A stretch of 64,000 nt of DNA from Nesterenkonia sphaerica (GCF_005771565.1 NZ_VAWA01000002.1:186001-250000); one strand, 5' to 3'; positions 19,686 through 28,927 are shown, counted from the stretch's first letter. The notes: generated by a model not told the origin, from the letters alone. Made by a program: numbers and translations.

Positions 19686-21284
19686 TTGATCAGCGTTTCC
19701 AATCTCGAGCTGCGTGCCGGCGCCCGTCTACTGATGGATGGGGTCAGCTTCCGTATCGACCCCGGGGACAAGATCGGCTTGGTGGGCCGCAACGGCGCCG
19801 GAAAAACCACCATGACCAAGGTCATGGCCGGTGCCGCCCAGCCTGCCGCCGGGCACATCGAGCGCCGTGGATCCATCGGCTACCTGCCGCAGGACCCTCG
19901 AGTGGAGAACATGGACCAGACGGCCCGGGACAGGATTTTGTCCGCTCGGGAACTCGACGTGGTCTCGGCCAAACTTCTCCAGGCCGAAGAGGATATGACC
20001 TCGGCCAATGAGGCCGTCCAGCAGAAGGCCATGCGCCGGTATGACAATCTCCAAGCGCGGTTTCAGGCAGCAGGAGGCTACACTGCTGAATCTGAGGCGG
20101 CGATCATCTGCAAGAATCTGGACCTTCCCGACCGGATTCTGCTGCAGCCGCTGCACACCCTCTCCGGTGGGCAGCGTCGTCGGGTGGAACTGGCCAGGAT
20201 CCTTTTCTCCGATGCTGACACCCTGCTGTTGGATGAGCCGACCAACCACTTGGACGCTGACTCCATCGTCTGGCTCCGGGACTATCTGCAGCGTTTCCAC
20301 GGCGGTGTACTGATCATCTCCCACGATGTGGAGCTGATCGAGTCCACCGTGAACAAGGTGCTGTATCTGGATGCGATGCGCATGACCGTCGATGAGTACA
20401 ACATGGGCTGGCGGAAGTATCTGGTGCAGCGTGAGCAGGACGAGGCCCGCCGCAAGCGGGAATTTGCCAATGCAGAGAAGAAGGCCACAGCGCTGCGCGC
20501 CCAGGCGGAAAAGATGCGCGCAAAGGCCACGAAGGCGACTGCCGCTCAGTCGATGTTCAAACGGGCAGACCGCATGATGGCGGGCCTCGAGGGTGAGCGG
20601 CAGGCAGATCGGATCGCCAATATCCGTTTCCCGAAACCACAGCCGTGCGGCAAGACCCCTCTGATGGCCGAGGCGCTCTCCAAGTCCTACGGCTCGCTGG
20701 AAATCTTCACGGGACTCGACCTGGCAATCGATCGGGGTTCACGCGTGGTGGTGCTCGGTTACAACGGTGCCGGCAAGACCACCTTGCTACGGATGCTGGC
20801 AGGGGTCTCCGAGCCGGACTCAGGCCGTATCATCTCCGGGCACGGGCTGAAGCTGGGCTACTTCGCCCAGGAGCACGACACCTTGGACACCAGCCGCTCC
20901 GTGTTGGAGAACATGAAGACCGCTGCGCCATTCCTCACTGACACGGAGCAGCGCAAAATCCTGGGCTCCTTCCTCTTTTCCGGCGACGACGTCGCCAAAC
21001 CTGCCGGAGTACTCTCTGGAGGTGAAAAGACGCGGTTGGCCCTGGCGACACTCGTCGCCTCCAGCGCGAATGTCCTGGTGCTGGACGAACCGACCAACAA
21101 CCTCGACCCCGCCTCGCGTGACGAGATTCTTGCCGCCCTGCGCACCTATGAGGGTGCTGTGGTGCTGGTCTCGCACGATCCCGGGGCGGTCGAGGCCCTG
21201 GACCCGGAGCGAGTGGTGCTGCTCCCGGACGGGGTCGAGGACCTCTACACCAAAGAGTATGAGGACCTGGTCACCTTGGCGTGA
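19686..21284 (+). CDS. ABC-F family ATPase
   Basis: A soluble tandem ABC ATPase of about 532 residues without membrane segments. Both nucleotide domains are intact: Walker A GRNGAGKTTM and GYNGAGKTTL, signatures LSGGQRRRVELAR and LSGGEKTRLALA. They are joined by a charged, Lys/Arg-rich linker (REQDEARRKREFANAEKKATALRAQ). ABC-F proteins act on the ribosome during translation or antibiotic protection; nothing here assigns a specific drug. I chose TTG at 19686, where homology begins (LISVSNLELRAG); an upstream ATG at 19611 would place the start inside the suf terminator. Confidence 0.9.
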   Translation: MISVSNLELRAGARLLMDGVSFRIDPGDKIGLVGRNGAGKTTMTKVMAGAAQPAAGHIERRGSIGYLPQDPRVENMDQTARDRILSARELDVVSAKLLQAEEDMTSANEAVQQKAMRRYDNLQARFQAAGGYTAESEAAIICKNLDLPDRILLQPLHTLSGGQRRRVELARILFSDADTLLLDEPTNHLDADSIVWLRDYLQRFHGGVLIISHDVELIESTVNKVLYLDAMRMTVDEYNMGWRKYLVQREQDEARRKREFANAEKKATALRAQAEKMRAKATKATAAQSMFKRADRMMAGLEGERQADRIANIRFPKPQPCGKTPLMAEALSKSYGSLEIFTGLDLAIDRGSRVVVLGYNGAGKTTLLRMLAGVSEPDSGRIISGHGLKLGYFAQEHDTLDTSRSVLENMKTAAPFLTDTEQRKILGSFLFSGDDVAKPAGVLSGGEKTRLALATLVASSANVLVLDEPTNNLDPASRDEILAALRTYEGAVVLVSHDPGAVEALDPERVVLLPDGVEDLYTKEYEDLVTLA

Positions 21285-22185
21285 GCCGACTATCGACCCA
21301 GGCGTCTTCGGCATCCTCATCTGAGTAGCGGCCAGTCTGCCGACGGCGCAGCTCCTTGGCACGCCGGGCACGCTCCAGCCTCTCCAACCGCGCATCCGGC
21401 GAGGCACCATAATCGTCCTCGTCTGCGGACTCCTGGTGCTCGTCGAGGTCCAGGTTGCGCCGATGAACGCGGGCGGCGTAGCCCCACCCGACGAAGCTGA
21501 GCAAGCCGAAGGCCACCCACTGCATGGAGTAGCTCAGGTGCGGACCTTCGTCCAGGCTGGGGCGGGCCAACTGGTGGGGGGCTTCAGCCGGTTCCGGGGT
21601 TTCCGCAGCCATGAGGGCGTAGGCGCCCTGAACCAGCGGATAACTAACCTGTTCCTGATACTCGGTGAGGTCGATCGATGCCAGTTGGCCGGCGGGGGCT
21701 CCACGGTCGATGTCCGGTTCACCAGGCTTCAGCCGCGCCGTGACCTCCACGTCCCCGCCGGGCGGGTCCGGGTTGGATGCTGGGACGGACCCATCGGCGC
21801 TTGAGGTGGGCAGCCAACCGCGGGAGATGATGACGACGTCGCCCGTTGTCGAGTCCCGGAAAGGGACAAGCTGCTCGTACCCCACCTGGCCGCCGTGGCC
21901 GCGGTTGCGGGCCAAGAGTGAGTCCTCCTCCAGGTACTGCCCGCGCAGCTGCACCACTGTCCACTCATCACCGGCGTCACCGGCGGCGAATAGGTCGCGG
22001 GCCTGAGCGTAGGGGACTGGGTCCTCGTCATAATTGGCGACCACCCGGTTGATCTCCTCCAGCGCTGCATCACGGCGGTCCAGCTGCCACTGGCCCAGCA
22101 TGTAGCAGGCGACGCAGAACAGGACGCACACGGCGAGCCAGCCCATCCACACCGGAGACAGCAGGAACGCGTACCGGGCCCTCAC
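21271..22185 (-). CDS. SURF1 family cytochrome oxidase biogenesis protein
   Basis: A 304-residue protein with the SURF1 layout: an N-terminal membrane helix ending in GQWQLDRRDAALE, a periplasmic-side domain with VQLRGQYLEEDSLLARNR and VIISRGWLPT, and a C-terminal helix HLSYSMQWVAFGLLSFVGWGYAA. SURF1 helps insert heme A into cytochrome c oxidase subunit I. It is the last gene of a three-gene coupled operon (4-bp overlap with the gene before) under a BlaI-type palindrome. The tail of about 75 charged residues is variable. The 3' end overlaps the convergent ABC-F gene by 14 bp. Confidence 0.92.
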   Translation of the reverse strand: MRARYAFLLSPVWMGWLAVCVLFCVACYMLGQWQLDRRDAALEEINRVVANYDEDPVPYAQARDLFAAGDAGDEWTVVQLRGQYLEEDSLLARNRGHGGQVGYEQLVPFRDSTTGDVVIISRGWLPTSSADGSVPASNPDPPGGDVEVTARLKPGEPDIDRGAPAGQLASIDLTEYQEQVSYPLVQGAYALMAAETPEPAEAPHQLARPSLDEGPHLSYSMQWVAFGLLSFVGWGYAARVHRRNLDLDEHQESADEDDYGASPDARLERLERARRAKELRRRQTGRYSDEDAEDAWVDSRLTPR

Positions 22186-22439
22186 AGGTTGGCCTCGGCC
22201 CCACCAGGGGCGTGTTTGAGGGGGTCGGTGCTACGCCAGAACAGCCGGGCTTGCAGGAATGACTCCAGCCAGGGGCGGTGCTCGTGGCAGGCGAGCCAGA
22301 TCTTGCGCCGCTCCGGGCTGTGGATCTTGGGGTTGTTCCACTTCACCTGCCAGTCGGCCGGTGCCACACACCCTTTGCGGGAGCACTGCGGCACCTCGGG
22401 GCCCTGCTGATCGGAGCTCAATGCACCTAAGAGGTCCAT
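22182..22439 (-). CDS. Small conserved protein with Cys/His motif, operon with surf1
   Basis: An 85-residue soluble protein starting MDLLGALSSDQQGPEV. It carries CSRKGC near residue 19-24 and LACHEH near residue 52-57, spaced like a zinc-binding CxxxxC...CxxH site. I recall related Micrococcaceae proteins, also next to surf1, sometimes labelled acetone carboxylase; nothing in the sequence supports that name. It is coupled on both sides: the ATG shares a base with the DUF3099 stop, and its stop overlaps the surf1 start. A role in oxidase assembly is an inference from position. Confidence 0.7.
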   Translation of the reverse strand: MDLLGALSSDQQGPEVPQCSRKGCVAPADWQVKWNNPKIHSPERRKIWLACHEHRPWLESFLQARLFWRSTDPLKHAPGGAEANL

Positions 22440-22849
22440 CAGCGCTGCTCCTCCTGGTCGCTGTCGATTGTGTCGAGCTGTCCGGGGATCACGTCCGGGT
22501 GGTCGCTGCGCGGCTGTGGGGGCTCTGTCTCGCCTTCTTCCCACCACATCAGGGGATCCTCCCGGCCAGCGGTCAGCCTAGGGCGCTGATCCAATCCAGC
22601 AGCTTCCCGCTGCGCCATGTAGCGGTCGCCCCCAGCATTGGCGTTGACCACCGCCACATAGGGCAGCACGGCGGCGGCGACCACGAAGGCAACCGCCCAC
22701 CAGCTCTGCCATACGACGCCGACCACCGCCGCCAGGATAAAGCAGACGATGCGGATCGACATGGCTACCGAGTAGCGGACCATCCGGGAACGCTGCTCTA
22801 CACTGTGCTTCAGCGGCGCGTCCGTGATGGAGTGGACCGGTTTGGTCAT
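22439..22849 (-). CDS. DUF3099 membrane protein
   Basis: A 136-residue protein with two adjacent membrane helices (IVCFILAAVVGVVWQSWWAVAFVVAAAVLPYVAV) after a basic N-terminus, and an acidic, Pro-rich cytoplasmic tail. This matches the actinobacterial DUF3099 family of unknown function. It is the first gene of the surf1 operon. The promoter is unusually clear: CTGACA, 17 bases, TAGAAT, six bases, ATG, hence leaderless, and a BlaI-type palindrome covers the -10 region. Confidence 0.85.
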   Translation of the reverse strand: MTKPVHSITDAPLKHSVEQRSRMVRYSVAMSIRIVCFILAAVVGVVWQSWWAVAFVVAAAVLPYVAVVNANAGGDRYMAQREAAGLDQRPRLTAGREDPLMWWEEGETEPPQPRSDHPDVIPGQLDTIDSDQEEQR

Positions 22850-22855
22850 CTTCTC

Positions 22856-22884
22856 ATTCTACGCGCTGTAGAACGGGCTGTCAG
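22856..22884 (-). promoter_or_regulatory. Promoter of DUF3099-surf1 operon
   Basis: Minus strand: CTGACA (22884-22879), 17-base spacer, TAGAAT (22861-22856), then six bases to the ATG. The operator at 22857-22873 overlaps the -10. Confidence 0.65.
22857..22873. promoter_or_regulatory. BlaI-type operator, site B (DUF3099-surf1 operon)
   Basis: TTCTACG-CGC-TGTAGAA, one mismatch between arms. It overlaps the -10 hexamer of the minus-strand promoter. Sites A and C share the TTCTAC...GTAGAA arms with the same 17-bp length. Confidence 0.68.
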
Positions 22885-22976
22885 AGTCTCCAGCTGCACG
22901 CGGCTCTCCGCGGCGTACCAGTGGGTAGGTTCCAGTCTCACGTAGGGTGGTGGGCGAGTAATTCTGCACTGGATGA

Positions 22977-23693
<717 letters not shown>

Positions 23694-23731
23694 GCACACC
23701 GATGTCATTCCGCAAGCAGAAAGAGGACGTT

Positions 23732-24493
23732 ATGGGAACCAGAGACCTTGCAGGCAAAGGTGCCATCATCACCGGTTCTTCCCGGGGGATCGGCGCAGCC
23801 ACCGCCCAACTCATCGGACAACGGGGAGCCGGTGTGGTGGTGAACTACCGGGCAAAGGCCCCGCGCGCCAACAAGGTGGTCAAAGGAATTCAGGAGGCCG
23901 GCGGCCAGGCCGTTGCCGTTCAGGCGGACCTCACAGAGCAGGAGGGCACTGATGCGCTGATCAACGCTGCCGTCGAGCACTTCGGCTCCCTGGACCTGCT
24001 GATTCTGAACGCCTCAGGCGGTATGGAAACTGACCGTGGCGAAAACTATGCGCTGAGTCTGAACCGTGACGCTCAGGTCAACATGGTCAAGGCGGCGATG
24101 CAGGTGATGCCACGCGGCGGGCAGATCATCTTCGTCACCAGCCACCAGGCGCATTTCATTCACGATGTCTCCACGATGGACGCCTATGAACCGGTGGCCC
24201 GTTCCAAGCGCGCCGGCGAGGACGCGTTGCGCGAGATGGTCCCTGAGTTGGACGAGCGCGGCATCATCCTGACGGTGGTCTCCGGAGACATGATTGAAGG
24301 AACGATTACCGCGACCCTGCTCAACCGAGCTGAGCCGGGTGCGATCGAGGCTCGCCGGGAGGCTGCCGGCAAGCTGTATTCGGTGGAAGAGTTCGCTGCT
24401 GAGATTGCGGCGATGGTCGGCAAGCCTGGCTTGGAGCAGGCTCATACGGAACTGGTGGGCGGCGCCGAAGACTTCTTGGCCCGCTCCCGCTGA
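23732..24493 (+). CDS. SDR family oxidoreductase with unusual active-site spacing
   Basis: A 253-residue SDR downstream of fabG. The nucleotide motif TGSSRGIGAATAQ and NASGG are normal. Where YxxxK is expected the sequence reads YEPVARSKRAGED, with the Lys seven positions after the Tyr, so the catalytic geometry is atypical. Position suggests an enoyl-ACP reductase-like or accessory role in fatty acid synthesis, but this is inference. The start ATG at 23732 has AAGAGGAC just upstream; an ATG ten codons earlier (23702) is less favoured. Confidence 0.82.
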   Translation: MGTRDLAGKGAIITGSSRGIGAATAQLIGQRGAGVVVNYRAKAPRANKVVKGIQEAGGQAVAVQADLTEQEGTDALINAAVEHFGSLDLLILNASGGMETDRGENYALSLNRDAQVNMVKAAMQVMPRGGQIIFVTSHQAHFIHDVSTMDAYEPVARSKRAGEDALREMVPELDERGIILTVVSGDMIEGTITATLLNRAEPGAIEARREAAGKLYSVEEFAAEIAAMVGKPGLEQAHTELVGGAEDFLARSR

Positions 24494-24689
24494 GCAGAGC
24501 TGGGGCGGGTCGGTCGGCTAGCTGTACCCATCGAGCACGTGGGTTGAGGCAGTGTGATCCGTGCATCTGAACACTGGCACGCCGACGACTGTCATTTCCG
24601 TGCGTTCTCCACCCCACCCTCGTGCCTAAGAGCGTCGGATGTGAGATCTGTCGCTGATGGCGCGGTTCGGGGAGCTGCTGCACGTCGAG

Positions 24690-24934
24690 ACCGGTCCCGT
24701 GTGGCCGAGGCCGAGGTCCACGACGATGAGACTGCCGCGACAGCCGCTGCGGTGCTGACCCGGGCTGCGGTCATATGCGACGAGCTCGGGATCAGGCACT
24801 GCCGGACTCGGCCACACACCCCGCAGACCCGCGGTGAGATGGAGCGATGTCATCGCACACTGACCAAGGGGAGGGCGATGCCCGCTGCGGCACCAGCCTG
24901 CCGCCACCATATCGACCAACGTGACAGGTCATGA
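24690..24934 (+). pseudogene. IS481-like transposase remnant with internal deletion
   Basis: A short frame carries two recognisable pieces of an IS481-type integrase core. The first is SRVAEAEVHDDETAATAA, like the SRLAYSE...DE..ETAAAF segment. The second is RTRPHTPQTRGEMERCHRTL, like the RTRPY.PQTNGK.ERF.RTL segment around the catalytic Glu. The region between, with the second catalytic Asp, is missing and the ends are gone. No inverted repeats or target duplication were seen. The rest of 24494-24937 holds nothing else recognisable. Confidence 0.65.
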
Positions 24935-24937
24935 CGG

Positions 24938-25915
24938 CTAGCTCAGCAGGAGCAGACCGGTGGGGACACCCAACAGCGCTGCTGAGGCGAGCAGTGTGCT
25001 GGAGGTCGCCAGCGGCCCCAGCGGTGCCGGAGGTGCCAGCAGCCGCTGCAGCCGGGCACCGGTGATCAGCGCCGCGGGGGTGCCAGGCCCATCGGAGCAG
25101 TCCCTGCTTTCCCCGATGGGTGCCTCCGGCTGTTGCGGCGCCTCCACGGAGCTCAGGGCCAATGACCGCAGGAGAGTCTCCGGGGAGCAATGACGCAGCG
25201 CACCGTCGTCGGCGAGCATCTCGGTCAACTCCAGCACCGCCTCCCGGCCGTACCGGTTCGTCGGCAGCCACGGCAGCGCCCGGTACCACGCTTCAAAGGC
25301 CATGGTCAGCAGATGGTGGCGCTGCCTGAGGTGTGTCTGTTCATGCGCGACCACCGCCTCCAGTTCCGGGGCGCTCAGCGTCTCCAGCAGACCTCGAGAC
25401 AGCACCGTGACCGAGCTGGCGTGGGTGCGGCCGGGCAGGCAGTAGGCCAGCGGCGTCTGGTGCTCAATGACCTGAGTGTCCGCCTCATCTCGGGTATTGG
25501 TCAGGGGAGTCGAGAGCAGGTCCACCAGTTGCCGATGCCTGCGACGGGCACCCAGTACACGGAAGTACGTGCGAGCCAGAGTCAGCAGGAGGTGCCCGGC
25601 CAGCAGCACACCCGCGCAGAGTGCGAAGATGTGCCAGGCACGCAGCTCTGGCGGGGCTGCTGCGGCCGTATTCTCTGCCAACGCGAGTGTAGCGGCGGCT
25701 CCGAGGCTCTCCGGGACGCTTGCACCCAAGGGCGCGAGACCATAGACGATTGGTGCGCCCACCATAGACAGGCCCCCGGCCAGGGCGATCGCTTGCCAGA
25801 GGACCATGGCTACCCATGGGGAACGGGCTCGGAATGAGGCCGTGTGGAGAAACTTCGGCACAGGCACTGCAAGGACAGCCGCTAGGGCGGCCAGGAACAA
25901 TGCTAGAGCTTCCAC
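24938..25915 (-). CDS. M56 family membrane metallopeptidase (BlaR-like, no sensor domain)
   Basis: A 325-residue protein with about four membrane helices and the zinc-protease motif VVAHEQTHLRQRHH (His191, Glu192, His195), with a downstream LTEMLADDGALR acidic segment. M56 proteins such as BlaR1 cleave a paired repressor of the BlaI family; blaI is encoded 36 bp upstream. Unlike BlaR1/MecR1 there is no C-terminal penicillin-binding domain: the protein ends shortly after the last helix. It resembles the short mycobacterial type, so the signal sensed is probably not a beta-lactam. Confidence 0.85.
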   Translation of the reverse strand: MEALALFLAALAAVLAVPVPKFLHTASFRARSPWVAMVLWQAIALAGGLSMVGAPIVYGLAPLGASVPESLGAAATLALAENTAAAAPPELRAWHIFALCAGVLLAGHLLLTLARTYFRVLGARRRHRQLVDLLSTPLTNTRDEADTQVIEHQTPLAYCLPGRTHASSVTVLSRGLLETLSAPELEAVVAHEQTHLRQRHHLLTMAFEAWYRALPWLPTNRYGREAVLELTEMLADDGALRHCSPETLLRSLALSSVEAPQQPEAPIGESRDCSDGPGTPAALITGARLQRLLAPPAPLGPLATSSTLLASAALLGVPTGLLLLS

Positions 25916-25951
25916 CGCACCAGTCTATTTGGCAGGCGGAATCGGCACACT

Positions 25952-26290
25952 TCAGCCGAGGATTCGGCGCAGTGCCGCAGCTTCGGAGTCGGAGACGCTG
26001 CCGATAAAACGGGCGAGGACCACTTCCCGGTCTGGAACCGTGCCAAGGACCTCATTGAGCATCTCCACGGTGTGCTCCTCCCGGGAGGCCACCGCAGCGT
26101 ACCGGTGGGGCCGGGAGGCGCGCTCACGGCGGACCATGCCTTTCTTCTCCAACCGGGCCAGTACAGTCAGCACGGTGGTGACGGCCAAGTCCTCATCCAA
26201 CAGCTCACAGACCTCATTGGCGCTCAGCGGCTGCGCCGAGTCCCAGAGGAGACTCATGACTGAACGCTCAAGCTCACCGAGTGAAGCCAT
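25952..26290 (-). CDS. blaI: BlaI/MecI/CopY family transcriptional repressor
   Basis: A 112-residue winged-helix repressor. The sequence MASLGELERSVMSLLWDSAQPLSANEVCELLDEDLAVTTVLTVLARLEKKGMVRRER is the full BlaI DNA-binding domain; the C-terminal helices mediate dimerisation and hold the region cleaved by M56 partners. I place the start at 26290 because an AAAGGAG site lies about 10 bases upstream and the family starts there; an ATG ten codons earlier (26320) is less likely. It forms an operon with the M56 gene. A TTCTAC...GTAGAA palindrome 64 bp upstream suggests autoregulation. Confidence 0.9.
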   Translation of the reverse strand: MASLGELERSVMSLLWDSAQPLSANEVCELLDEDLAVTTVLTVLARLEKKGMVRRERASRPHRYAAVASREEHTVEMLNEVLGTVPDREVVLARFIGSVSDSEAAALRRILG

Positions 26291-26353
26291 GCTGTTTGTG
26301 CTCCTTTTGGACCGAGTCATTATTGGACCAGGATACTCCCATCGACGTGAAGT

Positions 26354-26370
26354 TTCTACACGCCGTAGAA
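26354..26370. promoter_or_regulatory. BlaI-type operator, site C (blaI-M56 operon)
   Basis: TTCTACA-CGC-CGTAGAA, one mismatch between arms, between the end of parC and the start of blaI. Being in front of the blaI gene, it is the best anchor for assigning sites A and B to BlaI. Confidence 0.7.
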
Positions 26371-26389
26371 GTGTGGCGGCGCGTCGCGC

Positions 26390-28927
26390 TTACGCGTCGG
26401 CCCAGCTCAGCGCCGCCGATGACAGTGCCTCCGGGCTGGAGCCCACGGCATCGATGGGCTGATCCACCATTATTCCGGACCCGTCGCGGCGAACCAGTTC
26501 CGCAGGCAGGGTCCGCGCAGCACCCCGGCGATCGGCTGCTAACGCAGGTGCCAGCACCGCCGACCCCAGTGTGAGGTGGTCCTCGCCGCGGAGGAAGCGG
26601 TGCGCTCGGACGCCTCCGGTGGCGCGGCCCTTGGCCGGGAACTCAGCGAGGTCGGTGACCTTCACTGTGGCCTGGCCCAGCCCTTCAAGAGTCTCTGCAC
26701 CGGAGGAGCAGGTGACCACGACCGCACCTGCGGGCGTCGCTGCGGCGGCTGCAGGTACCACGCTGAAACCAATGACGGCATCGGCGGCGCTCAGTTTCAT
26801 TCCGGCCACCCCCGAGCCCGTGCGTCCCTGAGGACGGACGTGTGAGGCTGGGAAGCGCAGCAGCTGCGCGGCACCCGAGAGGAACACCAGCTCATCGTCG
26901 TCCTCGGCGGCGACCGAGGCGCCGACCACCTGGTCCTGATCCTTCAGCGTGATGATCTCCCACTGTTCCCGGTTCAGCGGATAGTCCGGATTGACCCGTT
27001 TGACCCGGCCAGCGGCGGTGGCCACCGCCACCACCCGGTCCAGCGGCACAAGTGCGACCACCTGCTCCTTCTTCTGCAGTTGCAGGCTCCCGGCCATGAA
27101 GTCCTTGATCTTGCCGCCCTGGTTGAGGTTCACAGTCCCGCCCACCACCTCCACAGGAGGCATCTCCATCACGGGCAGGCGGACCATCCGGCCGTCGCTG
27201 GTGACCGCACCGACCTGCCCTCGGGAGGTAGTGGCCACCAGGGAGCGGAGCACATCATGCCGGCGCCGGCGCGAGGGGTGCAGCAGTGAAGCACGATCGG
27301 TGGTCCGGGCCAGCATTCCGGAGTCCGAAAGCATCACCCAGCATGGCGCATCGGGAATCTCAAGCGAATCCGACTCGGCCGGGCTCTTCCCTGACGTCGG
27401 TCCGGTGGAGGCTGTCACCGCGGGCTCCGCCTCGGCGTCGAGGAGCTCAGTGCGCCGGTCGTCGCCGTGGCGGTCAGCGACCTCTTGGAGCTCATCAGCC
27501 ACTGTGGTGCGAAGCAGAGCATCGGAGTCCAGGATGGCGGTCAGCTGAGCGATTTCCTCCTGGAGCTTCTGCTGCTCCTGCTCCAACTCCAGGGTCGAAT
27601 ATCGGGTCAGCTGGCGCAGGCGCAGCTCCAGGATGTGGTCCGCCTGGAGCTCCGTGAGGTCGAAGATGGTCATCAGCCGCGTACGCGCTGCTGCCGAGTT
27701 GTCAGCCGCACGAATAATCTGGATGACCTGGTCGATGTCCAGGATGGCGACCAGCAGGCCCTCCACCAGGTGAAGCCGATGCTGGCGCTTGCTCAATCGG
27801 TGGCTGGTGCGCCGCCGCACCACCTTGATTCGGTGGTCGACGTACACCTGGAGCAGTTCCAGCAATCCCAGTGTGCGCGGCTGATCATTGACAAGTGCCA
27901 CGTTATTGATGCCGAAATTGGTTTCCAGCGGCGTGTACCGATAGAGCTGGGCGAGCACCGCTTTCGGATCAAAGCCTGCCTTGAGCTCAATCACCATTCG
28001 CGTGCCGTGCTTACGGTCGGTGAGGTCCAACACATCGGAGATGCCGACAAGTTTCTTGGCCTGCGCGGCCTCTTTGATCTTGGCGATGATGGTTTCGGGG
28101 CCGACCATATACGGCAGCTCGGTGATGACAATTCCGCTGCGGCGGGCCGTGACCTGCTCGATGCTCGCCTTCGCCCGGATCCGGAAGCTGCCCCGGCCTG
28201 TCCGGTAGGCCTCGTACACCCCGTCCAGCCCAGTGATCCGACCCCCGGAGGGCATATCCGGCCCTGGGATATGGGTCATGATGTCTTCCAGCGTGGCTTC
28301 CGGATGGAGAATCAGGTGCCGGGCGCCGCTGACCACCTCACGCAGATTGTGCGGCGCCATATTGGTGGCCATCCCCACTGCGATCCCGGAGGCACCGTTG
28401 ACCAGCAGGTTCGGAAAAGCTGAGGGCAGGACTTCCGGCTGAGTGAACTGGTTGTCGTAGTTGGGTTCGAAGTCCACCACGTCCTCATCGAGGTCCGCGG
28501 TCATGGCCAGGGCTGCCTGTGCCATCCGCGCCTCGGTGTAGCGCGGGGCGGCGGGGCCGTCGTCGAGAGACCCGAAATTGCCGTGACCGTCCACCAACGG
28601 CAGGCGCAGCGCCCACGACTGAGCCATCCGGACCAAGGCATCGTAGATGGCCGAGTCCCCATGCGGGTGCAGCTTTCCCATGACTTCACCGACCACGCGA
28701 GCCGATTTCACATGCCCCTTCTCGGGGCGCAGGCCCATCTGCGCCATCATGTAGAGGATTCTCCGCTGAACCGGCTTCAGCCCGTCCCGCGCGTCCGGCA
28801 ACGCGCGCGAGTAGATCACCGAATAGGCGTACTCCAGGAACGAGGTCTCCATCTCCGAAGAGACGTCGATATCGGTGATGTTTTCCGGAGGCGTCACGGG
28901 CGCAGCGGCAGCAGGGCGACGAGCCAT
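26390..28927 (-). CDS. parC: DNA topoisomerase IV subunit A (type IIA)
   Basis: A protein of about 845 residues that cuts and passes DNA duplexes with its B subunit. The winged-helix and tower domain includes DARDGLKPVQRRILYMM and GKLHPHGDSAIYDALVRMAQ; the catalytic Tyr lies in AAPRYTEARMAQ. A six-bladed C-terminal domain follows, but the GyrA-box QRRGGRG is absent, the equivalent reading SRRRRHDVLRSL. I therefore call ParC rather than GyrA. The start MARRPAAAAP was chosen because the upstream extension lies in the divergent promoter area. Confidence 0.88.
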   Translation of the reverse strand: MARRPAAAAPVTPPENITDIDVSSEMETSFLEYAYSVIYSRALPDARDGLKPVQRRILYMMAQMGLRPEKGHVKSARVVGEVMGKLHPHGDSAIYDALVRMAQSWALRLPLVDGHGNFGSLDDGPAAPRYTEARMAQAALAMTADLDEDVVDFEPNYDNQFTQPEVLPSAFPNLLVNGASGIAVGMATNMAPHNLREVVSGARHLILHPEATLEDIMTHIPGPDMPSGGRITGLDGVYEAYRTGRGSFRIRAKASIEQVTARRSGIVITELPYMVGPETIIAKIKEAAQAKKLVGISDVLDLTDRKHGTRMVIELKAGFDPKAVLAQLYRYTPLETNFGINNVALVNDQPRTLGLLELLQVYVDHRIKVVRRRTSHRLSKRQHRLHLVEGLLVAILDIDQVIQIIRAADNSAAARTRLMTIFDLTELQADHILELRLRQLTRYSTLELEQEQQKLQEEIAQLTAILDSDALLRTTVADELQEVADRHGDDRRTELLDAEAEPAVTASTGPTSGKSPAESDSLEIPDAPCWVMLSDSGMLARTTDRASLLHPSRRRRHDVLRSLVATTSRGQVGAVTSDGRMVRLPVMEMPPVEVVGGTVNLNQGGKIKDFMAGSLQLQKKEQVVALVPLDRVVAVATAAGRVKRVNPDYPLNREQWEIITLKDQDQVVGASVAAEDDDELVFLSGAAQLLRFPASHVRPQGRTGSGVAGMKLSAADAVIGFSVVPAAAAATPAGAVVVTCSSGAETLEGLGQATVKVTDLAEFPAKGRATGGVRAHRFLRGEDHLTLGSAVLAPALAADRRGAARTLPAELVRRDGSGIMVDQPIDAVGSSPEALSSAALSWADA

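Noticed and set aside
22182-22439. Acetone carboxylase as product name
   Set aside because: At 85 residues with a Cys/His motif it has no relation visible to the large acetone carboxylase subunits.
26291-26320. Upstream ATG as blaI start
   Set aside because: The AAAGGAG site fits the ATG at 26290, where family similarity begins.
27467-28423. 318-codon plus-strand frame inside parC
   Set aside because: Antisense shadow of a conserved topoisomerase gene.
26390-28927. GyrA as identity for the type IIA topoisomerase A subunit
   Set aside because: No GyrA-box QRRGGRG is present and the gene is not next to gyrB or dnaN; ParC fits better.
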